In this document: piece by piece, positions 10,699 through 20,493 of the stretch
Numbering within the stretch: the stretch's first letter is position 1
Layout of the letters: the number at the start of each line of letters is the position of its first letter
Source of the DNA: Sphingomicrobium sp.
GTDB taxonomy: Bacteria > Pseudomonadota > Alphaproteobacteria > Sphingomonadales > Sphingomonadaceae
DNA: 64,000 bases
Direction of reading: 5' to 3'
Assembly (NCBI GenBank): GCA_025450755.1
Contig: JANWLR010000042.1
Span: 81,141-145,140, forward strand
Notes under the pieces: generated by a model
Databases searched by the model: none
Told to the model about the DNA's origin: nothing
What the model saw: the letters and a program-made list of their open reading frames with translations, nothing else
Translations under genes and position numbers: made by a program

Positions 10699-12108
10699 TC
10701 AACGCCGCTTTTGCTGTTTCGGTCCCGATTCAATTCCACCCGAGAGAGTTGCAAGCACCGCAGTCCATGCAGCGACATTCTGGCGCAGCTGCGCGGGATC
10801 GATCTTGTCGAGCGTGTCGTCGGGTGTGTGGTGCCAGTCGAAATAGCGCGTTCCATCCTGGTTCAGTGAAATCCAGGGCGCGCCCGAAGCGATCGTCGCC
10901 TCGATATCGGTGCCGTCCGCTTCGCCTTTGTCGTTCTTGACGATACCAAGCGGCGCAAGGGTCGCGGTGAGCTGCGCATAAGCCGCAGGGTCCGATTTCG
11001 ACAGCTCCGAGCTGAAGCGCCACACGCGATCGGCCCCGAAATCGCTTTCCCCGGCTATGGCGTAACGGTCCGCGGCGTGAGCCTTGGCGAGCGCGGCGCC
11101 GCCGAGGCCACCTGGCTCCTCGGCACCGAACCACACGATTCGGATCGTTCGCAGCGGCCGCCCGGCATCCATGATGCGCTTCGCGGCAGCGGTAACAATC
11201 GCCACTCCAGACGCATCGTCAATCGCGCCGGTGCCGAGATCCCAGCTGTCGAGATGACCGCCGACGAGCAGGATCGGCGCCCGGGGATCGCGACCCGGGA
11301 TTTCAGCGACCACATTGCCGGACCGGCCGCCTTCGATTCGCTGGCTGACGAGAGTCAGACGCATCACCACCGGCTTGCCTCGCTTGAGGATTCGGACCAG
11401 CTGCTCCGCGTCGGGGATGCTGAGCGCGCCGGCGGGGATCGGCTTCGCCCCATCGGTGAAATATTGGATCCCGGTGTGGGGATTGCGGTGGTGATCGGTG
11501 CCGATCGAGCGCACAATAATTCCGGCCGCCCCCTTGAGGGAGGCGATCGTCGGCCCCTGGCGGCGCGGTGCGCCGAATTGGCCATAACCGGAGCCATCCT
11601 GCGTCGGCATCATGTGATGATCGATGAAGACGATCTTGCCACGAACTGCACTATCTGGCGCCGCGCGGAGCGCATCGACGCTGTCGAAATAGGCGATCTC
11701 GCCGGTGATCCCCATGGAATCTGTCGATCCGCTGTACCCAAGCGCGGTGACGGCTAGCTTCTGCGGAAATGGAGTGACGATCTCGGCGCTCTCCATCCCA
11801 CGAGTCCAGATTGGCATCGTGAACGGCTCGACGTGGACGTTTGCGAAGCCCATCGCGGTCAGGCGGCGAACTGCCCATTGGCGGGCCCGCTCCTCGGCTT
11901 CGGTCGCCGCAAGCCTCTGTCCGACTTCGGTCGTCAGCCCTTCCGTGATGTCCCAGGCATAGTGGTCGTTCTCCAGCGCATCGTCGCGGAGCGCCGCGAC
12001 CTTAGGGTCGACGACTTCTGGCGGGGGCAGGGAGGCGACCGATTGCTGCGCGATCGCTGGGGAAGCCGAAGCGAGGAAGAAGAGTGCAGCGAGGAATGTG
12101 CGGTTCAT
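10699..12108 (-). CDS. M28-family metallopeptidase, secreted
   Basis: Signal peptide MNRTFLAALFFLASASPAIAQ; PILLVGGHLDSWDLGTGAIDDASGVAIV and WFGAEEPGGLGG are M28 motifs. Confidence 0.9.
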   Translation of the reverse strand: MNRTFLAALFFLASASPAIAQQSVASLPPPEVVDPKVAALRDDALENDHYAWDITEGLTTEVGQRLAATEAEERARQWAVRRLTAMGFANVHVEPFTMPIWTRGMESAEIVTPFPQKLAVTALGYSGSTDSMGITGEIAYFDSVDALRAAPDSAVRGKIVFIDHHMMPTQDGSGYGQFGAPRRQGPTIASLKGAAGIIVRSIGTDHHRNPHTGIQYFTDGAKPIPAGALSIPDAEQLVRILKRGKPVVMRLTLVSQRIEGGRSGNVVAEIPGRDPRAPILLVGGHLDSWDLGTGAIDDASGVAIVTAAAKRIMDAGRPLRTIRIVWFGAEEPGGLGGAALAKAHAADRYAIAGESDFGADRVWRFSSELSKSDPAAYAQLTATLAPLGIVKNDKGEADGTDIEATIASGAPWISLNQDGTRYFDWHHTPDDTLDKIDPAQLRQNVAAWTAVLATLSGGIESGPKQQKRR

Positions 12109-12172
12109 GGCAGAAGGCGTAGCAGGGCGCGGCGCCAAGTCACCGCCTCGGATCGATAAAATTCTACATCGA

Positions 12173-13243
12173 TTAGAGGAGCCGCATCTGGTTGCCCTCG
12201 GGTGGTCGAAACAGGTCCGTGCGGAGCGGGAACTTCGTCTGTTTCAACCCATATTTCTTCGAAGCGACGTCGAAACGCGTACGAAGCAGCTCGGCCCATG
12301 GGCCTTGCCCTCGCATTCGGCTGAAGAAGTTCGAATCGTTGTCCTTTCCGCCACGCAGCGAGCGAATTGTGGCCATGACCTTGGCGGCACGATCCGGGAA
12401 GTGCTCGTCGAGCCAGGCGCGGAACAAGGGAGCCACCTCGTGCGGAAGGCGCACCGGAAGATAGAAGCCGCCGGGAGCCCCGGCCTCAACCGCGGCCTGG
12501 ACGATATGCTCGAGCTCATGATCGGTGACCTGCGGGACTATTGGAGCGATCGCGACATAGCAGGGGATTCCGACCTCGTTGAGCGCCTTCATGGCGGCGA
12601 GCCGCTTCTTCGGCTGCGGCGCCCGCGGCTCGAGGGTCCGGGCGACCTTCGGGTCGAGTGACGTCACCGAAAGCGCCACGGATGCGATCCTGAGGTCCGC
12701 CGCCTGCCTTAGCAGGTGTATGTCGCGAAGAACGCGGTCCGACTTGGTCGTGATGGTGAACGGGTGGCGGGTCTCGAGAAGCAGCTCGACGAGCGAACGC
12801 GTGACCCGCCAGCGCTCTTCGATCGGCTGGTAGGGATCGGTGTTCGTGCCCATGGCGATCGGTCGGCACTCATAGCCGGGCCGCGACAAAGCGGCGTGGA
12901 GGAGCTGAGCGGCGTTGGGCTTCACGAAGAGGCGCGATTCAAAATCGACGCCCGGCGAGAGATCATGGAAGGCATGGGTCGGACGGGCGAAACAATAAAT
13001 GCATCCATGCTCGCAGCCGCGATAGGCATTGATCGAGCGGTCGAAACCCACGTCGGGAGAATTGTTGCGGGTCAGGATCGACCTGGGGCGCTCGATCGTG
13101 ACGGTGGTTCGCCGCCGCGACACGCCGTCGAGCGCTTCGACCTGGTCGAGCCATTCGCCCTCGATCACGCGCTCCTTGAGGTTGAAGCGAGTGGGGGTTG
13201 GATTGCGGGTTGCCCCACGTCCATGACTCGACTCGACAGCCAT
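12173..13243 (-). CDS. PA0069-family radical SAM protein
   Basis: NAYRGCEHGCIYCFARPTHAF radical SAM CxxxCxxC motif and overall resemblance to PA0069-type SPL-like proteins. Confidence 0.88.
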   Translation of the reverse strand: MAVESSHGRGATRNPTPTRFNLKERVIEGEWLDQVEALDGVSRRRTTVTIERPRSILTRNNSPDVGFDRSINAYRGCEHGCIYCFARPTHAFHDLSPGVDFESRLFVKPNAAQLLHAALSRPGYECRPIAMGTNTDPYQPIEERWRVTRSLVELLLETRHPFTITTKSDRVLRDIHLLRQAADLRIASVALSVTSLDPKVARTLEPRAPQPKKRLAAMKALNEVGIPCYVAIAPIVPQVTDHELEHIVQAAVEAGAPGGFYLPVRLPHEVAPLFRAWLDEHFPDRAAKVMATIRSLRGGKDNDSNFFSRMRGQGPWAELLRTRFDVASKKYGLKQTKFPLRTDLFRPPEGNQMRLL

Positions 13244-13553
13244 GACCGGATTCTAGACCATGAAAAGAACAAAGCAAGAACATCAATGGACCTGATCTAC
13301 ATTAACAAGTGAATTCAGTTCCGCCCGCGAGAGTTTCCGAAGGACCTGCGACCTTCGCTGGCTTTCTGCTGCTAAGAATAATCGCCAAAATTCAACTTGA
13401 TATGAACGTTCGCTGCGATCCATTCCGTTGCATCGAAGCCACAGGTCGGTAGCGCGGTCGCTAAACCAGATTACATTTTCGAAACTTCGCCCGAGCGCAT
13501 CGGTTTGCGCCGCGTCTCATCCAAATTCGAGAAGCGGAAGAAAAGGTACATCC

Positions 13554-14501
13554 ATGCACAAATATCTGTTAGCGGCCGCCGCGACGGTGACCATCGCCAC
13601 GCCGGCCTTCGCCACCGACAATTCACCCTACGTTGGAATCGAAGGCGGGGTGACCTGGCCACGCCACCAGACAGTCTTCGGTACCATCAACTTCACCAAT
13701 CCGGGAACTCCGGGTCCGGTCAACGTGTCGCGCACCGATATCGCGAGCACCAGCTACAAGATGGGCTACGACGTCGACTTCATCGGCGGATACGACTTCG
13801 GCATGTTCCGGCTTGAAGGCGAGCTTGGGTACAAGCGCGCGAAGATGAAGAATCGGACGGTGAGCTCGAGCTTCGTCAATGCAATCAACACCGGGGCGGG
13901 AACGACATATTCGACCACGACGAGCACGTTAACGACCTTCGGGCTGAATAATCACACGAGCGTCTGGTCGGCGATGGTCAATGCGCTGGCCGATTTCGGC
14001 GGCAATGACAGTATCGGCGGCTACGTCGGTGCTGGAGCGGGCTATGCCAATGTACATCAGTTCGGCGGCAGCAATGGCGGATTCGCCTGGCAGCTGCTCG
14101 CCGGCGTCTACATGCCCATCAGCAGCAATGTCGATATCGGCCTCAAATATCGCTACTTCAACGCCGGACGTCGCAGTCGCACTCGGGACTTCGGATTCGC
14201 GGCGGGCACGACGACATGCGGCGTCGCGCCCAACACCTTTGCGTGCTCGCCAGGGACGGCCACGTTCGATGAAAGCGGCCGTTACAAGTCCCACAGCCTG
14301 CTCTTAAGCCTGGTTTACAACTTCGGCGCACCGGCCGTCGTTGCAGCGGCGCCTCCGCCACCCCCGCCTCCGCCGCCGCCCCCAGCGGCTCCGGCGACAC
14401 AAACCTGTCCTGACGGGTCGGTGATCGATGCGACGGCAACTTGCCCTGCACCGCCTCCTCCTCCGCCGCCTCCTGCGCCGGCGCCAGAGCGCGGCCGCTA
14501 A
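13554..14501 (+). CDS. Outer-membrane beta-barrel protein with C-terminal proline-rich tail
   Basis: Signal peptide MHKYLLAAAATVTIATPAFA, N-terminal OmpA-like barrel (DNSPYVGIEGGVTWP...), tail with two polyproline runs. Confidence 0.8.
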   Translation: MHKYLLAAAATVTIATPAFATDNSPYVGIEGGVTWPRHQTVFGTINFTNPGTPGPVNVSRTDIASTSYKMGYDVDFIGGYDFGMFRLEGELGYKRAKMKNRTVSSSFVNAINTGAGTTYSTTTSTLTTFGLNNHTSVWSAMVNALADFGGNDSIGGYVGAGAGYANVHQFGGSNGGFAWQLLAGVYMPISSNVDIGLKYRYFNAGRRSRTRDFGFAAGTTTCGVAPNTFACSPGTATFDESGRYKSHSLLLSLVYNFGAPAVVAAAPPPPPPPPPPPAAPATQTCPDGSVIDATATCPAPPPPPPPPAPAPERGR

Positions 14502-14543
14502 GATCAGAACGACAGCAGCGCATTCCCCCTTTCAGCGCTGCAC

Positions 14544-14577
14544 GGCCTCCCGGGTCCCAGCCCGGGGGGCCTTTTCT
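14544..14577 (+). terminator. Rho-independent terminator
   Basis: ggcctcccgggtcccagcccggggggcc followed by ttttctt after the barrel gene. Confidence 0.8.
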
Positions 14578-16397
14578 TAATGATCCGCGCTCGCGGTCGT
14601 CGTCGGTAGGGACGGCCAGTGGTGCTCGGCCATCGTCGCCAGGCTCACCGTCGGCTCGCCGTCGAGGCCCTGGTAGACCCACATGTTCCTCATGACCGAC
14701 GGGACGTAATAGCGGGTCTCCCAATAAGGGAGCGATTCAATCCACAGAAGCGGATCGCCCTTGTCATTGATCGATGCCCATCTTGCGACCGGCAGGGGAC
14801 CGGCATTGTAGGAAGCGATAATTCGCGGAAGCTGTCCCGCGGTCGAGGAATCGCTCCGCATCCGCTCAATGAAGCTCTGGCCGAACTCAAGATTGTATCT
14901 CGGATCGGTAAGACTGGCGCGCGTGTAGTTCAGGCCTCGACTGCTGGCCTCCTTTTGTGCGGTGATCGGAAGCACCTGCATCAGCCCGACGGCGCCGGCA
15001 GTGCTGACCGCTGTCGGGCGGAAAGCCGATTCCTGCTTGATGTGGCCGAAGGCGAGGGCCGGATCGACGCGCCATCCACCAACCGGGATCCAGCGCGGGT
15101 TAGGATAGCGATCGTCGGAATCGGACCGCGCGCCCCACTGGCCATGATCTGCGAGCCACAACTGTGCGGCGGGCAGATCGAGCTTTTCAGCGACCGTGAT
15201 GAGCGCGTGATGTTGGGTGGGCAGCCCGATCATTGCCTGGTGCCGGAGCATTTCCTCTGCAAGCGCCGGCTCGCCGATTTTCGCCAGCTCGATCGCTCGC
15301 TGGACATTGGGTAGGTCGTCGACAGGTGGGTCGAAACCGATGAACGGATCCGCAGCGAGCTTGGTCGGCATCCCGAGGGTCTCGCGCGCGAGAAGTCCAT
15401 AGAAGCTTTCGGTCGCTTCGGGAGTCGTCGCCGCAGCCTTCAGGAACCGTTCGACATTCCCGGGACGACCGGCCGCCTGTTCGGCGCGCGCTGCCCAGTA
15501 ATTTCCGGCTTCGCGAAGCTCGCGCTGGTCCGCAATCTGCGCCACCTGCTGGAATGCTGCGGAGGCGGCATTGAAATCTCCAAGCCGCCAGGAGGCGAGT
15601 GCGGAGACCCACGCCGACTGCGCCGCCCATTCACCCGAAGCGCCTTGCCGCCAGGTGTCAGCGACGCGCCGGGCATTCGCATCGTCCCCCGTGACGTAAT
15701 AGGAGAAGGCGACTCTCTGGCCGGCTTCGGCGCGTGCTTCGTAGGAAAGCTGGGACGCATAGGTGAGCAGCTGCGCTTCGGCGCCCGATGCATTGTCGGT
15801 CTTGATCAGCGGATCGAGCAGGGCTCGGAGCTGGTCGGCATAGGCTTCGCCCTGGACGGGGCGGGCACGGTAGCGGAGGGGCGCAGAGCCAATGCTGTAG
15901 ACAGGCTTTTCAACGAGGAATTGCGGCTCCGTCGTTGTGCCGCGCTTTATCGCCAGCGCGGCCAGCTGCTCGGCTTCGGGTATTTCGGGAGCCTCGGCGA
16001 GCAGCGCCTGAAGCGACTGCAGATCGACGATGGGAGAGCCTTTGGCCGTATAGAGCTCGGCCTTGGCGATCGGCGTGAGCACGCTCGGCGGCAATGCGGC
16101 AATTCCTGCGCGCGCCGAGGCCCAATTGCCGGCATCAATTGCGTCGAACACGCCGCGCCAATTCTTGGGAACGGGCACCGAAGCGGAATGACTGACGATG
16201 ATCGGCTGCTGGGTCTGTGGTGCAGTTGCCGCCTGGCCGATGGATGTTTGAACCGACGGTGAGGAACTTGGCGGAAGCGCCGCGAGCGGATCCGGAGCAG
16301 TTTGCGCGAAGAGCGGCGCGGCCCAGATCGACGTTCCGAGAGCGAGCAGGCCAGTCCTCAAGAATCGTCCTCCATGAGAAGCAATAAGTCCTTCCAT
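14577..16397 (-). CDS. Soluble lytic transglycosylase (SLT domain)
   Basis: FGHIKQESAFRPTAVSTAGAVGLMQVLPITA and ASYNAGPLPVARW are SLT catalytic motifs. Start uncertain. Confidence 0.9.
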   Translation of the reverse strand: MEGLIASHGGRFLRTGLLALGTSIWAAPLFAQTAPDPLAALPPSSSPSVQTSIGQAATAPQTQQPIIVSHSASVPVPKNWRGVFDAIDAGNWASARAGIAALPPSVLTPIAKAELYTAKGSPIVDLQSLQALLAEAPEIPEAEQLAALAIKRGTTTEPQFLVEKPVYSIGSAPLRYRARPVQGEAYADQLRALLDPLIKTDNASGAEAQLLTYASQLSYEARAEAGQRVAFSYYVTGDDANARRVADTWRQGASGEWAAQSAWVSALASWRLGDFNAASAAFQQVAQIADQRELREAGNYWAARAEQAAGRPGNVERFLKAAATTPEATESFYGLLARETLGMPTKLAADPFIGFDPPVDDLPNVQRAIELAKIGEPALAEEMLRHQAMIGLPTQHHALITVAEKLDLPAAQLWLADHGQWGARSDSDDRYPNPRWIPVGGWRVDPALAFGHIKQESAFRPTAVSTAGAVGLMQVLPITAQKEASSRGLNYTRASLTDPRYNLEFGQSFIERMRSDSSTAGQLPRIIASYNAGPLPVARWASINDKGDPLLWIESLPYWETRYYVPSVMRNMWVYQGLDGEPTVSLATMAEHHWPSLPTTTASADH

Positions 16398-17122
16398 GCC
16401 AAGGACTTGTTTGAAGGTTGATTAATGAGGGCGCGAGGATGGTAGGTCGCGACGGTACGCACACCTTCGATCTTGTGGACATGACCGCGCGCCTGGGTGA
16501 CCGGCTTGCCCAGAATCGCCTGCGCGGGCCCTTCGCCGATCAGCAGCAGCCGTTTCGGCCTGACCAGCTTGATGTGGCGCCGCGCGATCTCGGCACAAGA
16601 CTCACGCTCCGCGGCCGACATCTTAGCGCCGGTGACATGCACCGAGTTGAGCGGTGCAATATAGGCATGCTGGGGCGAAAGCTTGATCGCCGCCAGCATG
16701 CGCTTCGTGAGCTCCCAGGCATTACCACCGATAGGCCGTCCGGCGGAATAATCCTCGAACGTTGGAGCGTCGGTCAGAAGCATTATCGCTGCATTTTCCA
16801 ACCCTTGCGGCATGACCCGCTTTGCGGCTGGTGAGGCAAGCGGAAGCTGCATGCTGCTCGCCAGCCAGTCCTGAAGCTCGCCCAGCGTTTCATGCGTGGG
16901 TTCGACGACGTTCGGAGTTGTCGGCGCCTCGATCGGGCCGGGGCGGGGTGCTGTGGGCTGCAGCCAATTGCGCGGCTCCTCCTGGATCGCTGAATCAACC
17001 CCGGCTTCGAGCCACCAGGCCAATGCGCTGCGCGCCTCGGCAATGCCGATAGATTCCACTTCCCCGCCCACAGCTCTTTCCTCTCTGCCATTGACGGACG
17101 CGTCAAGGAATTGGCAGGGCAA
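16358..17122 (-). CDS. Uracil-DNA glycosylase-like family protein, divergent
   Basis: UDG-fold signatures: APTFEDYSAGRPIGGNAWELTKRMLAAI...VRTVATYHPRALINQPSNKSLAWKDL. Start uncertain. Confidence 0.7.
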   Translation of the reverse strand: MPCQFLDASVNGREERAVGGEVESIGIAEARSALAWWLEAGVDSAIQEEPRNWLQPTAPRPGPIEAPTTPNVVEPTHETLGELQDWLASSMQLPLASPAAKRVMPQGLENAAIMLLTDAPTFEDYSAGRPIGGNAWELTKRMLAAIKLSPQHAYIAPLNSVHVTGAKMSAAERESCAEIARRHIKLVRPKRLLLIGEGPAQAILGKPVTQARGHVHKIEGVRTVATYHPRALINQPSNKSLAWKDLLLLMEDDS

Positions 17123-17195
17123 TCGAGTCGAATTGTGTAGCTGCCGCGACGAGACGCGACTGGAGCGGCCTGTTCAGTGGAAATGAGGGCAGCGG

Positions 17196-18845
17196 ATGAG
17201 CGAACGCGAATCCATGGGATATGACGTGGTCATCGTCGGCGGAGGGCCGGCGGGCCTGAGCGCGGCAATTCGCCTGAAACAGCTCGCCAGCCAGGCCGGG
17301 CGTCAACTTAGCGTCTGCATCCTCGAGAAGGGCAGCGAGATCGGCGCGCACATCCTGTCTGGGGCTGTGGTCGATCCTGTGTCGCTGGACGAGCTCATTC
17401 CCGACTGGAAGGGGCGCGGCGCGCCGATGGGCGTGCCGGTCAGCGAAAACCATCACTGGGTCCTGACGAGCAGCGGCAAGTGGGAATTCCCCGAGTTCGT
17501 CATGCCGCCCTTCATGCACAACAAGGGCATGTACACACTGAGCCTCGGCAATTTCTGCCGCTGGCTCGCAAGTCAGGCCGAAGAACTGGGGGTCGAGATC
17601 TTCCCCGGCTTCCCCGCCGCCGAGATTCTGTTGAACGACGATGGGTCGGTGAAGGGGGTCGCTACTGGCGACATGGGAATTGCACGGGACGGCAGTCACC
17701 GCCCGGACTACCAGCAGGGGATGGAGCTTCACGCCAAATATACCTTCTTCGCGGAAGGTGCGCGGGGGCATCTTACAAAGCGCCTGACCGAGCTGTTCGG
17801 GCTTAGAAATGAAAGCGGTCCGCAAGTTTTCGGTATCGGGATCAAGGAATTATGGGATATTCCTGCCGAGAAACATAAGCCCGGTCGAGTGATCCACACC
17901 CAGGGCTGGCCGCTCAAGGACGCATGGGGCGGCGGGTTCCTCTACCACCAGGACAACAACCAGGTCGCCTTGGGCTTCATCGTCTCGCTGGACTATTCAA
18001 ACCCGTACCTTTCGCCGTTCGACGAGCTGCAGCGCTGGAAGACTCATCCGGCAATCCGCTCCGAGATCGAAGGCGGCCGCCGCGTCTCCTACGGCGCTCG
18101 GGCGATCAACGAGGGCGGCTATCAGGCGATCCCGAAGCTCGCATTCCCTGGCGGCGCGTTGATCGGCTGTGCCGCGGGCTTCGTGAACGTGCCGCGGATC
18201 AAGGGCACGCACAATGCGATGAAGTCCGGCATGCTGGCGGCCGAGGCGGCGTTCGAAGCGATTTCGATCGATCGCTCGGGTGACGTCCTCGACTCCTATG
18301 CGACGGCGGTCCACAAGAGTCGCATCGAACGCGACCTTAAGATGGTGCGGAATGCGCAGCCGGCGGTCGCTCACTGGGGCGGCGTGGCGGGCACGCTCTA
18401 CGCCGGGCTCGACATGTGGCTGAATTACCTGAGGATCGGAGTGCCGTGGACGCTCAGTCACAAGCCCGACCACACGCGCCTCAAACGCAAGGAGTTCGTA
18501 GCGCCCATCGATTATCCAAAGCCCGATGGCGTACTGACCTTCGATCGCCTCTCATCGGTTTTCGTGTCCAACACGAACCACGAGGAGGACCAGCCGGTTC
18601 ATCTGGCGCTCAAGGATGCCGACATACCCACTGCGATAAACCTGCCGGTCTATGCCGGCCCCGAGCGGCTTTATTGCCCGGCAGGAGTATATGAATTCGT
18701 CGACGGCGAGAGCGGTGAACCCAGACTCCAAATCAACGCCCAGAACTGCGTCCACTGCAAGACGTGCGACATCAAGGATCCGACCCAGAACATCAACTGG
18801 GTCACTCCCGAGGGCGGTGGAGGTCCCAATTACCCGAACATGTAA
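17196..18845 (+). CDS. Electron transfer flavoprotein-ubiquinone oxidoreductase
   Basis: DVVIVGGGPAGLSAAIRLKQ; C-terminal 4Fe-4S NAQNCVHCKTCDIKDPTQNINWVTPEGGGGPNYPNM is diagnostic for ETF-QO. Confidence 0.96.
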   Translation: MSERESMGYDVVIVGGGPAGLSAAIRLKQLASQAGRQLSVCILEKGSEIGAHILSGAVVDPVSLDELIPDWKGRGAPMGVPVSENHHWVLTSSGKWEFPEFVMPPFMHNKGMYTLSLGNFCRWLASQAEELGVEIFPGFPAAEILLNDDGSVKGVATGDMGIARDGSHRPDYQQGMELHAKYTFFAEGARGHLTKRLTELFGLRNESGPQVFGIGIKELWDIPAEKHKPGRVIHTQGWPLKDAWGGGFLYHQDNNQVALGFIVSLDYSNPYLSPFDELQRWKTHPAIRSEIEGGRRVSYGARAINEGGYQAIPKLAFPGGALIGCAAGFVNVPRIKGTHNAMKSGMLAAEAAFEAISIDRSGDVLDSYATAVHKSRIERDLKMVRNAQPAVAHWGGVAGTLYAGLDMWLNYLRIGVPWTLSHKPDHTRLKRKEFVAPIDYPKPDGVLTFDRLSSVFVSNTNHEEDQPVHLALKDADIPTAINLPVYAGPERLYCPAGVYEFVDGESGEPRLQINAQNCVHCKTCDIKDPTQNINWVTPEGGGGPNYPNM

Positions 18846-20493
18846 ATGGCTGGCGGGCCCGGCGCTCGCCGCGGTCGTTCTTATGGCGGCTCCTGCGTCG
18901 GCGATCAGCATCACCGATCCGGCGCAGGCCTATATCCAGGCTCGCGCGGCGGCGATGAACGGCGAGCACGCCGAGGCGGCGCAGCTCCTCGCATCGCTTG
19001 CCCAATCCGAGCCTGGCCAAACCGATATCGCGAGAAAGGCGCTCGGCGAAGCGATCGGCGCGGGCGAGATGGATCTTGCGCTGAACCTTTCGCGCACCAT
19101 CCCGCCGGCGAAGCTCCCGACCGAAGCCCGGATGCTGCTCGTCGGCGAAGAGATTAAGCACGGACACCCCGAGCGCGCGCTGCCATGGCTCAATGTGAGC
19201 GGCGCCACTGGAGACCTCAGCTTTCTTGCGCCGCTAGTTGCCGCCTGGGCGGCAGCCGACCGCAGTAATCAAAGCGACGCGCTCGCCGCGCTCGACCAGG
19301 TTCCAGCCGGAAGCCTGCTCGGGCCGCTTACGGACGAGGAAAAGGGCCTCATCCTGCTCAAGTTCCGGCGCACCGCGGATGCGGAGCCGTTCGTCCGGCG
19401 CGCCGTCGGCGCTTCGCGGTCGCGCGAAAAGCGTCTTCGCCTCGCCTTCGCCGATGGTTTCCTCGCCGCCGGCGACCGTGCCCGCGCGCTCATGATCATC
19501 GATGGCATGGGCGAGGGAGAGTTCGCCGCGCGGCAGCGGATCATGGCCGGGAAGATGAGCGGCCAGGCGATCGACAGCTTACCCAAGGCGCTCGGCGAGG
19601 TGCTGACTGCTTTCTCGGCGGATCTTACGCGGATGCAACGCTCCGCTCCGCCGGTCGGACTGGTGCAGGTCGCACGGTATATCGATCCGCAGGACAGCAG
19701 CACCACAGTGCTTCTCGCGCTCCTGCTCGCCGATCAAAAGCAGACAGACGACGCGCTTGCGCTGCTCAAGACCGTTCCCCAGAACGATGCCCTAATCAGC
19801 GACGTTCGGGACGTTCAGGCGCGGGTATTGGCGAACGCCAAGCGCTATGACGAGGCCTATCAGCTCGCCGCCGCCGCGACGATTTCGCGCGATGCCGACG
19901 CCACCGATTTTTCGAGGCTTGCCGACGTGCTGGAGGCGATGAAGCGACACGGCCCGGCGGCCGATGCCTATGGTCGCGCGATCGCCCTCAGCCAGGAGCA
20001 TGGCGTTAAGAGCGACCTGTGGACTTTGCTCCTGCTCCGCGCGGGAGCGCTCGAGGAAGCGAAGCGCTGGCCGGAGGCAAAGGCGGCGCTTCAGCAGGCA
20101 CTTACGCTTCAGCCCGATCAGCCATTGTTGCTCAATTTCCTTGGCTATGCCGAGCTTGAGCGCGGCGAAAATGTTGGCTCGGCGGAGGCAATGATCGCCA
20201 AGGCCAGCGAGCTTGCGCCCGACAATGCATCGATCACGGATTCCCTCGGCTGGACGGAGTTCAAGCGGGGCAAGGTCGACCAGGCGATCGTGACCCTTGA
20301 GAAAGCCGCCGAAAGCGATCCCGACCAGGCCGAAATCCAGGAGCACCTCGGCGATGCCCTGTACAAATCGGGGCGGCGCTATGAGGCGCGCTTTGCCTGG
20401 AATGCCGCGCTCATCACGGCCGAAGACGAGATCGCTGTTCGTGTGAAGGCGAAGCTGGCGAACGGGCTTACGCCGTCGAACGCAGCGCCTTGA
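18817..20493 (+). CDS. TPR-repeat protein with signal peptide
   Basis: In-frame GTG at 18817 overlapping the ETF-QO end; MEVPITRTCKWLAGPALAAVVLMAAPASA signal peptide and multiple TPRs. Confidence 0.78.
   Translation: MEVPITRTCKWLAGPALAAVVLMAAPASAISITDPAQAYIQARAAAMNGEHAEAAQLLASLAQSEPGQTDIARKALGEAIGAGEMDLALNLSRTIPPAKLPTEARMLLVGEEIKHGHPERALPWLNVSGATGDLSFLAPLVAAWAAADRSNQSDALAALDQVPAGSLLGPLTDEEKGLILLKFRRTADAEPFVRRAVGASRSREKRLRLAFADGFLAAGDRARALMIIDGMGEGEFAARQRIMAGKMSGQAIDSLPKALGEVLTAFSADLTRMQRSAPPVGLVQVARYIDPQDSSTTVLLALLLADQKQTDDALALLKTVPQNDALISDVRDVQARVLANAKRYDEAYQLAAAATISRDADATDFSRLADVLEAMKRHGPAADAYGRAIALSQEHGVKSDLWTLLLLRAGALEEAKRWPEAKAALQQALTLQPDQPLLLNFLGYAELERGENVGSAEAMIAKASELAPDNASITDSLGWTEFKRGKVDQAIVTLEKAAESDPDQAEIQEHLGDALYKSGRRYEARFAWNAALITAEDEIAVRVKAKLANGLTPSNAAP

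Noticed and set aside
11077-11757. 226-aa plus-strand ORF opposite the M28 peptidase
   Set aside because: Shadow ORF with no signal sequence or domain.
14341-14490. Short repetitive ccgcct/ccgccg runs suggesting a repeat array
   Set aside because: These are polyproline codons inside the outer-membrane protein, not a CRISPR or satellite array.
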